Below are positions 31,464 to 41,015 of a stretch of DNA of 58,715 bases, piece by piece. The position numbers were made by a program, and so were the translations under genes. Source of the stretch: a virus; IMG/VR virus record IMGVR_UViG_3300032561_000025, positions 1 to 58,715 of that record; one strand, written 5' to 3'. The stretch's first letter is position 1. The number at the start of each line of letters is the position of its first letter. The notes beneath the pieces were generated by a model that saw only the letters and a program-made list of their open reading frames with translations, was not told the DNA's origin and made no database searches.

Positions 31464-32261
31464 CTAGAACGCGAGAAGGTCTGGAAGGAATGAACTTAAC
31501 ATATCGGCGATGCCTCCACCAGCAGCAGACATTAACCCTGCCGTTCCTCCCGTGCCTCCGAGCAAATTGTAGATGCTTCCCGCACCTGTAAGCCCTCCGA
31601 GGATAGACTGAAGTTGGTTCGGCTGCTGAACCATCGTCGGATATCCGATTGTTGCTCCACCGGCAAGTTGCTGTGTGACCCCAGCCTGAGACTGGTACGG
31701 GGCGTACAGCGCATTGTTCACTCCGGACAGGTAGCTCAAGGGCTGGCTCACCGCACCCGAGATGATGCCCGGTGCGTTCTGCTGCTGCTGCCGCTCAAAC
31801 TCCTCGTTCTGGGTGAGGATCTGGCCGCGTGACAACGCGCCCTTCTGGGCCGCAGAGGCAATGTCGGCGTCCGTCGCCTGCTGGTTGGCCGTAGAGAATC
31901 CCATTCCCGCCCGAGACATTTGCGCCCTCTGGCGTGCCGCAGCGTCCTGCCCGGCTCCCAACTGGCTCTGATACGCCTGATTTGCGTAGTTGGAAACCAG
32001 CGGGCTCTGAAGGTAATTCCCGTTCAGTTCGTTTAAACCGTAGTTGTAAATCGAACCGAAGGCCGGATTGTTCGCTGCTCCCTGAAGGCGATTGGCAAAT
32101 GCGTTTGCCGAGTTCGTCGCGTTGCTGAGTCCCCCGTTGTTCAATGCGTCGAAGATCGACTGCATCGAAGTGATCGCACCCGTGTTCGGGGTGTTGCCCT
32201 GACCGTACATATTGTATACGGAGGGCTGAACGGTCGAGTAATTGGTCCCTAGGAAACTCAT
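31464..32261 (-). CDS. Internal virion protein, 265 aa
   Basis: Taken from the ATG at 32261. A Asn/Ala/Gln-rich protein (begins MSFLGTNYSTVQPSVYNMYG) with coiled helices in the middle (QMSRAGMGFSTANQQAT) and a Gly/Leu-rich C-terminal stretch that could insert in a membrane. Similar proteins precede the large ejection proteins in podoviruses. The assignment rests on composition and position. Confidence 0.6.
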   Translation of the reverse strand: MSFLGTNYSTVQPSVYNMYGQGNTPNTGAITSMQSIFDALNNGGLSNATNSANAFANRLQGAANNPAFGSIYNYGLNELNGNYLQSPLVSNYANQAYQSQLGAGQDAAARQRAQMSRAGMGFSTANQQATDADIASAAQKGALSRGQILTQNEEFERQQQQNAPGIISGAVSQPLSYLSGVNNALYAPYQSQAGVTQQLAGGATIGYPTMVQQPNQLQSILGGLTGAGSIYNLLGGTGGTAGLMSAAGGGIADMLSSFLPDLLAF

Positions 32262-32311
32262 GTGCCGGGCTTGAGTTTCTTGACAAAACTTTCCTACAGG
32301 CAACAAGAAAC

Positions 32312-32323
32312 GTCCTTTCGGAC
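32312..32323. terminator. GTCC-TTTC-GGAC hairpin between tail genes
   Basis: GTCC/GGAC with a four-base loop lies in the 86-bp gap between the tailspike stop and the next gene. On the minus strand it reads with a GAAA tetraloop and is followed by GTTTCTTG, a weak terminator at most. Confidence 0.35.
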
Positions 32324-32347
32324 ATTTCTAATTTGGAAAGAAACGCG

Positions 32348-35131
32348 CTAGGTTGCGACTGTGATGATCGCCTGATAAAATCCGGTCACGGTCCCGCCGC
32401 TGACGTTGCGAAGCGTCAGCTTCATCTGGTAGGCATCCGTTGCCGTGTCATCGACAATCGACTCGCAGATCACCCCGATGGCAGAGGTTGTGTTGACGCG
32501 GAACAGATTGCTCTTCCCGTCCAGCAAAGCCGAGTACGCATAGCAGACCTGAGTCGCCCCTGCTGCCATTCCTGACAGGGATATGTAAACCCCTAAAGTA
32601 TTGTTGTATCCTGCGTTGGCCCATTCTCCAGACGGGGATCCGGGGGTTGTCGGCATTGCGAGTCCTGCCGGCAATCCAAAAGACCCCACCGTGCCAAGGG
32701 AGATGATCTGGTTGAACCCAGAACCGGATGCGAAGGTGAATCGCGTGTAAGCCCCCGGAATGTCCGCTATGGCAAATTCGAACGTGCATCCGACGAAGTA
32801 TCCGTAAACGTAGCACGACGAATCGACGCACCCGCCAAACCACCCAGTGACCTTGAATACGTTCCTAGCAACAAAATATGGAGACTGGTTGAAAAACGCC
32901 TTCGCCCCAACGATGTTGTTTACATCGATGGCTATGAAATCCCAGATGTTTCCATCCCAAGAAACATTGGCTACGTTGTCGAACGAGACAGCATTATATC
33001 CCGTGTCGAAAAAGTTGCAGTGAAGCTCATTCCCCTGAAATACACATCCAGAACTTCCGTCCGAGGTGACAAGGGCTCCGATGGCGCAGTTTGAGATGTG
33101 CTGAACGAAAACCTTTGTGTCCAGAACCTCCTTGCCACCCGAAGCGTCCATCAAATACTTGACGGCGATGTGGCTTGTGGTGATCTCCTGAAGATCGAAA
33201 TTCCACACACCGCAGTTCCGTATCGTGATTCCGGCCCCTGAGGAAAAGCCGTGGATTCTCGGAAGGGTTGATTTTGCGATCCCGTTTCCGGAAAACAGAA
33301 AGGCATCTGTCGCCCCGGTTCCTGCGGTCAACGTCGAGTTCGGAGAAGCACTGATGGGTGTTCCGTAAAGCACCGTGATCACGCGGCTGGATCGAGTCGT
33401 GTAGGCTCCGTCCATTGCTATGATCTGCGTCGGATTCGCAGAGGTCCCCGTGCTGTTAATCGCCGCCTGAATTGAGAGGGAATCGTCGCCTCCGAGCCCC
33501 GCTCCGAACCATTCGACCGGGATCAGCGATGTCGCGGCTCCGATCTGGATTGTGTTTAAAATATACGAGCCGCTGAAAATCTGCTTTTTCGGGGCTTTGA
33601 TCGTTCCCGAGAAGGTGATTGTCTGACCGCTCTCTGGTTGGATCATGCCCTGAATCACAACTGGACTCGCAATGGTCAGGGCGGTTGCAACGTAGAATGT
33701 CCCGTATGGAAAAACAACTGTGCCTCCAACCGCTGCCGCAGCGGTGTCTGCCGCAGCAATCGCTGCACGGTCGTTGGTCAATCCGTTTCCGACCGCACCG
33801 TAATCCTTCACGTTGAAGTCATACGGTCCGTACCATCCAGCGTCGTAATTGGTCGCGCTGTTCTTTGCCAGCCGGGCGTACTTCGCGCCACCAGAAGGAA
33901 GACCGCCCCCACCTCCAGCGGGGGTTGACCAGTTTCCAGTTCCGTCCAGATACTTGCTCGCATCATTCGGAAGGACCGGCGCAACGCCAGAGCGGCCTGT
34001 CGAGACGGGCTGCTTGATGTTGTCAAAGGCCGTGGGAGCGTTTGCGACATCGAGCAAATTCTGGGCCTTGGACAGCTTGTAGGTGTCGGCATACGCTTCC
34101 GCTGCCGCAATTGCCGCAGCCTGTGCCGCCGCCGCCGCACCAGAAACATCGAACGAAGCCGCTGACTTTCCGCTATCCTTGATGAGTTTCCCGGTCACTC
34201 CATTATAGGACGCGAAATTGTCAGCTACCGCACCGGCTGGCCCTATGACATCCCCTGTCCCAGCCCCCGAAACGCTGATGGTCACGTTGCCCGTGCCGCC
34301 CGCAGGGCTGATGCTTATCCCAGTACCGGCGATGATTTGGGTAACTCCACCACCACCTCCTCCGGTCCCCAGCCCGCAGAAGCAGAATCCTGCGTTTTGC
34401 GCCCCGTCGAGAACAACGCCAGAGATCGGCGTGACCGTGAAATCAATGTAGCCCGTGTGCGGGGTTACGGTCGTGATCGCAAATATCGAGAACTTCGTCC
34501 CGTTGTTCTCCTCGAAAATCAGGATGTAATTCCCGGCAACAAGCTGACCCATGATTCCGGAAATATCATTCCCGCTTCGATCAAGAGTGCTTGCAAAGAC
34601 ATGGGTGATCGACCCAAAGGTGGCATTGTTGTACGCCACCATTCCTGCGCCGGGAGGGGCCGTGGTCCCGGCAGAAAACACTTGGTGAAGCGTGAACCCT
34701 CCAGCGAGTCCCGTTGTACCCTGAGGTCCCTGAATGTTGACCGCTAGGTTGATGTTGCTCGTCAGCCCGGACTCCGCGATGTAAAGGCCAGCGGCGGGCT
34801 TTGTCGTGCTTCCTCCGGTCCAATCGATGATCAGGGCAACGATCCCCACCCCGGATGGACCGGGGACCAAGGCGATGATTGGGCTCCAGCCATTGCCTCC
34901 AGCCGACACTCCGCTGGAAATGATAACCGGACTGGAAACCGTCGTGGGTGAAGATACGGACGATGCTGCCGGTACTGAAACGGTCAGGTTCTTAAACGCG
35001 AAGGAAACCTCCCTCGCCCATTTTTTAAACGTAGCCTCAACCTTTCCCGCATCACTGGAAGCATCGACTCCTGACGGTGCCGGTGACTCGTCAACCGGGG
35101 GCGAGATAACCGATAGAGTTTCGTCGGCCAT
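32348..35131 (-). CDS. Tailspike with pectate-lyase-like beta-helix
   Basis: A 927-residue protein from the ATG at 35131 (TGATG overlap with the upstream nozzle gene). Residues 1-430 are a modular N-terminal stalk that includes a short collagen-like GPQG stretch and Ala-rich helices near 310-345. The segment VKDYGAVGNGLTNDRAAI at about 440-457 is the signature start of the Pectate_lyase_3 right-handed beta-helix used by phage tailspikes to bind and often cleave capsular or O-antigen polysaccharide. Catalytic residues cannot be picked out by eye. It is the main receptor-binding candidate. Confidence 0.82.
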   Translation of the reverse strand: MADETLSVISPPVDESPAPSGVDASSDAGKVEATFKKWAREVSFAFKNLTVSVPAASSVSSPTTVSSPVIISSGVSAGGNGWSPIIALVPGPSGVGIVALIIDWTGGSTTKPAAGLYIAESGLTSNINLAVNIQGPQGTTGLAGGFTLHQVFSAGTTAPPGAGMVAYNNATFGSITHVFASTLDRSGNDISGIMGQLVAGNYILIFEENNGTKFSIFAITTVTPHTGYIDFTVTPISGVVLDGAQNAGFCFCGLGTGGGGGGVTQIIAGTGISISPAGGTGNVTISVSGAGTGDVIGPAGAVADNFASYNGVTGKLIKDSGKSAASFDVSGAAAAAQAAAIAAAEAYADTYKLSKAQNLLDVANAPTAFDNIKQPVSTGRSGVAPVLPNDASKYLDGTGNWSTPAGGGGGLPSGGAKYARLAKNSATNYDAGWYGPYDFNVKDYGAVGNGLTNDRAAIAAADTAAAAVGGTVVFPYGTFYVATALTIASPVVIQGMIQPESGQTITFSGTIKAPKKQIFSGSYILNTIQIGAATSLIPVEWFGAGLGGDDSLSIQAAINSTGTSANPTQIIAMDGAYTTRSSRVITVLYGTPISASPNSTLTAGTGATDAFLFSGNGIAKSTLPRIHGFSSGAGITIRNCGVWNFDLQEITTSHIAVKYLMDASGGKEVLDTKVFVQHISNCAIGALVTSDGSSGCVFQGNELHCNFFDTGYNAVSFDNVANVSWDGNIWDFIAIDVNNIVGAKAFFNQSPYFVARNVFKVTGWFGGCVDSSCYVYGYFVGCTFEFAIADIPGAYTRFTFASGSGFNQIISLGTVGSFGLPAGLAMPTTPGSPSGEWANAGYNNTLGVYISLSGMAAGATQVCYAYSALLDGKSNLFRVNTTSAIGVICESIVDDTATDAYQMKLTLRNVSGGTVTGFYQAIITVAT

Positions 35132-37494
35132 CAGTAGGTGTTTCCAAGGCGACCAAGGATCCGGCACTGGGAAATGCGGAAGGTAAGCCCCGGAGTTGCA
35201 GCCTGAATCTTAACCCTGAAGAAACGTCCCGCCGCCTTCACGTTCGTCTTGGTGACGTAATTCTTGTTCCCCTGAACCATCAGCACAATCGGAGCCGACC
35301 ACTTGATGTCATCATCATAGTTTGCCCGAGCACCGATATAGACAAAGATCGGCATCGCCACAGAACGCTTGGACTTGGTTTGGATCGAGAACCACTGGGT
35401 GTCCGCGTACTTCCATGTGAGAGGATCCCCTCCGTCGTGATCCACCGATTCGTAAACCGAGCAGATCGGATCGCCAATGCGGTCCGTGGCTCCGTTGTCA
35501 TAAACCATCAGGCCAGCGGCGTTGTTTAAATTGAGCGTTGCCGCAGGAGCTAGGAAATATGGATTTATCCCGGTCCCCGCCACATAGCCGAATGCCGCCG
35601 CGATTTGCTCGTCTGCCGTTGAGCGGGCCTGAAGAACCGACAAAGCGGGCCATGCGCCATTCGTGTACCAGTACGAGTTGAAGAAGTTCAAAAACTCAAG
35701 CGGATCCTGAGGACCCGTTGCCGTGGGATGCGCGGTATTGTAAAGATCCCTCGCAGCCGTAGGAGACATCGTAGGCTGTAGCGGGGGCGCATCCGTCTGT
35801 ACCGCCATAACCGGGTAGGCGGGATAGGCGTCCGATACCTCGTCTGCCCACTCCGCTGAAGCCGTAAATGACTGTGGGTTTGCCCATGTTCCGCTTACCG
35901 TGCTCCAGATGTAATCCTGATTCCAGTCGATCCTTCCCATCGCCGTGATCGCGCTGAATGCCGTCGAATAATCATCAATGGTGCAGGAGTTTTCGACGTA
36001 GTTGTAAATGAATACGCGAAGGGATCCGGTTCCAAACTGCGTCACCCGAGGGTAAATAAACCAGATTTCGAAGTCCTTCTCGTTGTGGAATCCGATGATC
36101 TCGCTCGCCCGAGACAGATCCAACTCCTCCTTTAACTGCTTGTAGTGCTGCTGGGCAATCGGAGTCAGCGTGCTGCTGCCTTGGTAGCAGTAGATTCCAC
36201 GGTTTCCCCAGAGGTAGATCCTGTCCTGACCCACCTTCACAAAGGAATAATCACCGACCAGACCCTCGTCGGTTATCTCCGGGCGAAGGAAAAAAGTCCC
36301 GTTGCCAACACCCGTGTACTGCAACGACTGGATCGAGCGGTTCTTGAAGATGTAGGCGTAGTCCGAAATCGTATCAACGTGCAGGATCGGACCGTTCACC
36401 AAGGATCCCGTGTTCACCAGTTCCCCCGCACCGTTCGCGTCCACGGTGAAAATCTGGGTCCCAATTGGGAATACAGTTCCTTCCGCTGCCGCGCCTGTCA
36501 GATCCTGAGGAACGACGGTGAATCCAAAGATTTCATTGATCGGCTCCGCGAACACGCTCACCGCATCGTTTAAACCGATGTTCGTCACGTTGACGTAGGA
36601 CTGGCCGACAATGAACTCTCCAGCGTTGTGTCCCCCGGTCCCAGAGGATCCGACGCCAACCCTCTTTAAGACCATCGTGTTGTTCACAGTGTCGATGCTG
36701 TTTACAACGTAAATGTCCTGCCCCGGAGATCCTACCGGGCCAATCGACACATAGACGCCGGGCTCAAAAAGCGGGATAGTGGAAACCGAAACAACCACCG
36801 TGTCCCCGGCATTTGGGTTCGCAAAATCAGCCGACAGGGCAAGCACCGCTCCAGATGCTGCAACCGCCGCCGTGTTCACCCGCATGATGTTGCTGGGATT
36901 TGATGCGAAGCAGATCCGAGTCTGTGCCTCGTAGGGGACGTAGGATTGCAGGAAAATATCCTTAGTGACACCGGCTGGGACGGTCTGGGTAAATCCGGAT
37001 GCGGTCCCCACGATACCGCTTGCAGGCAGAACGCTTCCAACTTGGAAGAACGTGAACGTGGGATCAGTGTCGATCCGAAGGAATTGCAACGCCTGAAGCC
37101 CCGTGGGATTCTGATCGACGTAGATGTAATCGCTCTCGACCCCAACCGCAGGAAGCGTGAATACTGCGGTCGTGTTGAAGACAAAGCTGCTCGCCGTTGT
37201 CCCCACCGGAATCCACATCGTAAAGTCATTCTGGTCGGACCACTTCAATATGTCTCTGCTCCACAGCAAAATGAATCCCTGAAACGCATTGACTCCCTTA
37301 TACGTTGTCCCGGCAGGAAGTCCGGGGATCACGGAAACGGACGGGGATGACGCATCCCACATCACGGGAGCAACATCCGGATGCGTTACAAGAACCTTGT
37401 TCAGGTAATTGCAGCAGACGAACCTTCGACCGGGGCGGGCAATTCGCCTTCCGAAATCAGTGATTGGACTGAGCGTGGCCGAGAGCGCACCCAT
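35131..37494 (-). CDS. Tail nozzle-like (tail tubular protein B-type) protein
   Basis: A 787-residue beta-rich protein. Repeating blade-like strands (ILHVDTISDYAYIFKNRSIQ, RIYLWGNRGIYCYQGSSTL, EKDFEIWFIYP) resemble the beta-propeller platform of P22 gp10/T7 gp12-type nozzle proteins. It would form the distal tail tube, to which the tailspike encoded next attaches. A perfect hairpin abuts its ATG on the 5' side. Family assignment is by pattern and neighbours. Confidence 0.65.
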   Translation of the reverse strand: MGALSATLSPITDFGRRIARPGRRFVCCNYLNKVLVTHPDVAPVMWDASSPSVSVIPGLPAGTTYKGVNAFQGFILLWSRDILKWSDQNDFTMWIPVGTTASSFVFNTTAVFTLPAVGVESDYIYVDQNPTGLQALQFLRIDTDPTFTFFQVGSVLPASGIVGTASGFTQTVPAGVTKDIFLQSYVPYEAQTRICFASNPSNIMRVNTAAVAASGAVLALSADFANPNAGDTVVVSVSTIPLFEPGVYVSIGPVGSPGQDIYVVNSIDTVNNTMVLKRVGVGSSGTGGHNAGEFIVGQSYVNVTNIGLNDAVSVFAEPINEIFGFTVVPQDLTGAAAEGTVFPIGTQIFTVDANGAGELVNTGSLVNGPILHVDTISDYAYIFKNRSIQSLQYTGVGNGTFFLRPEITDEGLVGDYSFVKVGQDRIYLWGNRGIYCYQGSSTLTPIAQQHYKQLKEELDLSRASEIIGFHNEKDFEIWFIYPRVTQFGTGSLRVFIYNYVENSCTIDDYSTAFSAITAMGRIDWNQDYIWSTVSGTWANPQSFTASAEWADEVSDAYPAYPVMAVQTDAPPLQPTMSPTAARDLYNTAHPTATGPQDPLEFLNFFNSYWYTNGAWPALSVLQARSTADEQIAAAFGYVAGTGINPYFLAPAATLNLNNAAGLMVYDNGATDRIGDPICSVYESVDHDGGDPLTWKYADTQWFSIQTKSKRSVAMPIFVYIGARANYDDDIKWSAPIVLMVQGNKNYVTKTNVKAAGRFFRVKIQAATPGLTFRISQCRILGRLGNTY

Positions 37495-37495
37495 G

Positions 37496-37519
37496 ATGGG
37501 GTCACTATCACGACCCCAT
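37496..37519 (-). promoter_or_regulatory. Perfect hairpin abutting nozzle start codon
   Basis: ATGGGGTC and GACCCCAT (8-bp perfect arms, 8-base loop) end one base before the ATG at 37494. No Shine-Dalgarno lies between stem and start. Structure this close to the start codon should affect ribosome access. Confidence 0.55.
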
Positions 37520-37544
37520 GCGATTTGCCAGTTTAAACGATCCC

Positions 37545-38144
37545 TCAGTCCCTGATGTCCGTACCGCGCTGCGAGATAATTCTGGGAAGAACGGTGTAAA
37601 CCCGCATCCTCGGGAAGCTGTCCAGAACCAACGCCAGATCAATCGGAGCCCAGATTTTCCTCTGGGTAGCTACCAGCATGGGAACTGCCTTCGGCCAGAC
37701 GATGTACCCGTGGGTGCATTGCGGCCAAGCAACATGAAACACCTCACCCTTAATCTGTAGCCTTGGTTTGTCGAACGTGTTGCAGGAACCGACCATAAGG
37801 ATGTCCGCATCCTTCGGGGTGTCCTCCAAGGCCATCTCCATCCGTTCCTTCCAGTCCTCGCAGAACAGAGCATCGTCCTCAAGGATCATCGTCGGCTCTC
37901 CCCATGCGGAAACGATCTGCCACGCGATATGGTGGCTCAACGCAAGCCCCACCGTCTTCGGACCCATGAGGTATCCGGATCCGGGGTTGTCTATCTCGTA
38001 GGGGATCGTGGTGCGCAATCCTGACATGGGACCGTTCACCCCATCCATGACATGAGGCATGGGAAGCCCAAGGGAAGCCATGTGCTTCAGGGTTTCGTCG
38101 CGGCGTCCGGTGCTTTCCGGAAGGGAAATCATCAGGCTTTTCAT
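37545..38144 (-). CDS. Glycosyltransferase family 25-like
   Basis: A 199-residue protein from the ATG at 38144 (ATGA overlap with the GT2 gene). MISLPESTGRRDET is the family's opening, followed by GLALSHHIAW and then ILEDDALF, where the acidic EDDA motif would bind the metal and sugar nucleotide. GT25 members transfer sugars to lipooligosaccharide. Here it lies with two more glycan genes, so it may decorate virion proteins or alter the host surface. It is shorter than many family members but has the key motif. Confidence 0.8.
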   Translation of the reverse strand: MKSLMISLPESTGRRDETLKHMASLGLPMPHVMDGVNGPMSGLRTTIPYEIDNPGSGYLMGPKTVGLALSHHIAWQIVSAWGEPTMILEDDALFCEDWKERMEMALEDTPKDADILMVGSCNTFDKPRLQIKGEVFHVAWPQCTHGYIVWPKAVPMLVATQRKIWAPIDLALVLDSFPRMRVYTVLPRIISQRGTDIRD

Positions 38145-39112
38145 AAATATTTCAAAGGTGTTCCAGTGAACCATTCGACTTCCGGCTTGGTTGGAACCGG
38201 GAACTTCGCACCGATCAGTGTTTCCTCGCGCAGGTATTTAAGATCCCTACCGTTTCCAAAATCATTCGGGCTCCATCCAGCCTCCGCTCGCACAAGTTCA
38301 AGAATCCTGTGGCTCTTGTCCTTTGGAGAAACGCCGGGATCTGAACGCACCATTGAATTTTTCTCAGCCCGCGCCATGTCCTCGCTTTCGAGAAGCCCCA
38401 TTTTCCTGTCGAAGCAAAACTTGGCACCGCTCATTTCAAGGGCGATTCCGGTAACGATGTCCTCGTATCCCATGCCGTCGCACCGCTCGTCCCACCCGTT
38501 GATCTTCAGGAATGCTGTGACGGGGGAAACGATGCAGCACCCATAGAACCACCCGGATCCGCAGGGCATGACATCCGGAAGATCCTTTCCGCTCAGACGG
38601 ATCCTTTTTTCTCGGTGATCCTCACCCTGCTCCGTTTGTTTAAACGAAGCAATGGTTCCCGCAGGATTCATCTTCAGGTCGGACACTTTCTGGAAATTAC
38701 CCAAGGTGATGATGTCCCCGCGTTCCGTCGCCATCCGCACCCGCTTCAGCCAGCCGATTCGGAGGATGCTCAGATCGTCAACGTAAACGATCCACCCGTC
38801 CCTTGCGCAGCACAAGGCCGTGTTCCGCGCATTCGCTGCTGCAAAATAATCCCGCTTGGTCAGCCGGTGCGGCCCCTGCCAGACGGTCGGCTTCGGAGGG
38901 ATGTGGATGAACGGGAGCCGGGTCATGTTCGCAAACGTGAGCTTGCGCTGAGTCACGTTGTATGGAGTCCATCCCTCCATGTCTTGCATCCAGAAATCGA
39001 CAACGACGATCTCGATGTTCGCCCGGTCGTTTCCTATCTCCCGCTCAAGCGAGCGGAAGAACCACTCGATCTGGGGGTTTAAACGGTTGGTGCAATATGC
39101 GATGGTCAACAT
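38141..39112 (-). CDS. Glycosyltransferase family 2-like
   Basis: A 323-residue protein from the ATG at 39112. The opening MLTIAYCTNRLNPQIEWFF is followed by the nucleotide-sugar region (NARNTALCCARDGWIVYVDDLS), where YVDD is the metal-binding DxD-like motif. GYEDIVTGIAL later fits the acceptor ED motif of GT-A enzymes. It probably acts with the neighbouring GT25-like enzyme. GTTTAAAC occurs twice (38638 as Phe-Lys, 39077 as Leu-Asn). Confidence 0.82.
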   Translation of the reverse strand: MLTIAYCTNRLNPQIEWFFRSLEREIGNDRANIEIVVVDFWMQDMEGWTPYNVTQRKLTFANMTRLPFIHIPPKPTVWQGPHRLTKRDYFAAANARNTALCCARDGWIVYVDDLSILRIGWLKRVRMATERGDIITLGNFQKVSDLKMNPAGTIASFKQTEQGEDHREKRIRLSGKDLPDVMPCGSGWFYGCCIVSPVTAFLKINGWDERCDGMGYEDIVTGIALEMSGAKFCFDRKMGLLESEDMARAEKNSMVRSDPGVSPKDKSHRILELVRAEAGWSPNDFGNGRDLKYLREETLIGAKFPVPTKPEVEWFTGTPLKYL

Positions 39113-40956
39113 AGGCTGATTCTTTGGAACATGGCACCGGTTCCCATCCGGAAAAGCATCTTGAATCCGAGTCTCTTTGTCAGGATTGCCGCCCCCTCGG
39201 ACACGTTTCCACCGGACCACATCAGATCGTCCATGTAGCAGAAACCACCGAGAATAACCTTGGGCGCGAAACGCTCGACATCGACGGTGGCTTGGCTCGC
39301 GTGATTCCCGTCGATCAGCAGGAAGCCTATCCCCTCCGGTGCGTCAACGGCGTCCGACCGCTTGCGGTGAACTTGAACGATGTCGGCGACCCTGAAACGG
39401 TCCAGCGCGGACAGGAAGGAACGGTAGATGCTTTCGTGATCCAGCTTGCCCCACCACTCCGCGTTGTTCTCGGTTTCTCCCTCGATGGAATCCTTCGGGT
39501 TCCACGGATCGATGCCGTGGATGGTTCCGGTCCCCACCGCACGCATCGCAAGGGCCACTGAAATCAGCGAGCGGCCACCGTACACTCCAATCTCGACCAC
39601 GACCTCCGGGCGGTAGGCCAGCACCAGCGAGGCGAAGACGATGTTGTTCTCGGTCAAAGACCAGCCGGGAAGGCGGGAGATTTCGTTGATGATCGTGTTG
39701 ATGATGTCGAGCGTCTTCGCAACGGTCCCCGTGGGAACGTCGATCATCCTCGGCGCGATCTCTTCCTTTTTCTCGGCCTGCCCGTTTACGAGCGCATCGT
39801 ACATTTCCTTGCTGATCTCGCTAACGCCTCCCCGTGTGACGCAATCATCGATCACCATCGGGTTGTCGGATGCGATCACGCCTCCGAATCCCTGCTTGGT
39901 CGGTGTCCACGGGACGCTGCGGATCTGGCTGGCGCGAAGCGGAATCGAAATGTCCTGACTGAAGAAATGGAAAACCTTTGGGAATCTCATTTCGCTGACC
40001 GGCTGGAACGGAAGCATCCGCAGGTCGAATGATCCAAGGGCGCAGTAGGAGTCGTTCACCCCCATAGAGACGAGCATCTGATCCGGGTCGCCCTCCTCAG
40101 GAACAAGGCCGCAGGGGAACACCACCAGCGGAAGACCGGCGTGATTCGGCGGCTCGAAATTCGTCGGGTCGTTCATGCTTCCCCTCAGGAGGGGCGGCGT
40201 GATGTCGATGATTTCGAATGGGGGCTTCTGGCTGAAGGTGTATGCGCCCATGTAGTAGCGGCGGCGGCGCACCGGATGGGGCATATAACCGTGGTAGAAG
40301 GACAGCATCTTTCCGCGCCACGGGACCGGCGGGGTGCCTCCCGAGAGCGGTCCCCACTGCCAGCAAAAATTCTTGTCATCGTGTGCGTCCCACCGTCCCA
40401 GCACCTCCCCGGTGTCCGGGTTCACCTCGACCACCTTGTGCGGGTAAGTCCAGTAGATGAAGTACAGATGGTCGCCGATGTAGAAAAACTGCCAGTTCTT
40501 CTGCTGCTTGTCCGGGGTTCCGTTCCCCTCGTACTTGATGATCGGGAGCAGTTCCGCAGACTGGATCGAATTTCCGTTCCGGATCCGCGCCAAGCGAACG
40601 CACGGGGGACGCTTCAGATCGTCGGTCGCGTGGACGAAGCAGATCAGCAGATCACCGTTCGGGCAGCGAATCACCCTCGGATCCTCGGCATGGCCGTCCT
40701 CCGGAAAACCCGGAAGGTCGATCTCATGCACCAGATTCATGTTGATTCCGTCCGGTGCGCCGGTCGGCTTTTGCCATGCCAGCTTGAATACCAGCCGCTT
40801 GCTGCCGTTTTCCTCGGCATACCGCACGATCCGCGTGCAGAGAAGAAGCTCGCCATTAATTCGAACCATCCCGCCGTTATATCCCCCGGCCTCGCTTTTC
40901 AGGAGCCGAACGGAAAATCCTTGCTGGGTTACGGATGGGATGGGGTCGGTTGTCAT
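39106..40956 (-). CDS. GH130-like propeller fused to SAM methyltransferase
   Basis: A 616-residue two-part enzyme. Residues 1-380 look like a five-bladed beta-propeller of the GH130/GH43 type (NGGMVRINGELLL, then HAEDPRVIRCPNGDLLICF with the EDPR acidic centre), as in mannoside phosphorylases. Residues about 440-610 are a class I methyltransferase: VVVEIGVYGGRSLISVAL (SAM loop), HGIDPWN, and LLIDGNHASQATVDVE. A glycan-cleaving or -transferring propeller joined to a methyltransferase is unusual. It heads the glycan cassette. Confidence 0.68.
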   Translation of the reverse strand: MTTDPIPSVTQQGFSVRLLKSEAGGYNGGMVRINGELLLCTRIVRYAEENGSKRLVFKLAWQKPTGAPDGINMNLVHEIDLPGFPEDGHAEDPRVIRCPNGDLLICFVHATDDLKRPPCVRLARIRNGNSIQSAELLPIIKYEGNGTPDKQQKNWQFFYIGDHLYFIYWTYPHKVVEVNPDTGEVLGRWDAHDDKNFCWQWGPLSGGTPPVPWRGKMLSFYHGYMPHPVRRRRYYMGAYTFSQKPPFEIIDITPPLLRGSMNDPTNFEPPNHAGLPLVVFPCGLVPEEGDPDQMLVSMGVNDSYCALGSFDLRMLPFQPVSEMRFPKVFHFFSQDISIPLRASQIRSVPWTPTKQGFGGVIASDNPMVIDDCVTRGGVSEISKEMYDALVNGQAEKKEEIAPRMIDVPTGTVAKTLDIINTIINEISRLPGWSLTENNIVFASLVLAYRPEVVVEIGVYGGRSLISVALAMRAVGTGTIHGIDPWNPKDSIEGETENNAEWWGKLDHESIYRSFLSALDRFRVADIVQVHRKRSDAVDAPEGIGFLLIDGNHASQATVDVERFAPKVILGGFCYMDDLMWSGGNVSEGAAILTKRLGFKMLFRMGTGAMFQRISLC

Positions 40957-40977
40957 AAATTAATTCCCTAATTAGAG

Positions 40978-41006
40978 CTTGACGCATCGGGGTCAAGTCT
41001 TAAATT
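40978..41006. promoter_or_regulatory. Divergent promoter/operator dyad
   Basis: CTTGAC and GTCAAG form a dyad at 40978-40997. On the plus strand TTGACG is 37 bp before the ATG at 41016, with TAAATT 16 bp later. On the minus strand TTGACC is 40 bp before the ATG at 40956. Two divergent promoters thus share one dyad, a natural site for a single regulator to control recombination and glycan genes together. Confidence 0.5.
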
Positions 41007-41015
41007 GGCCGGGCT

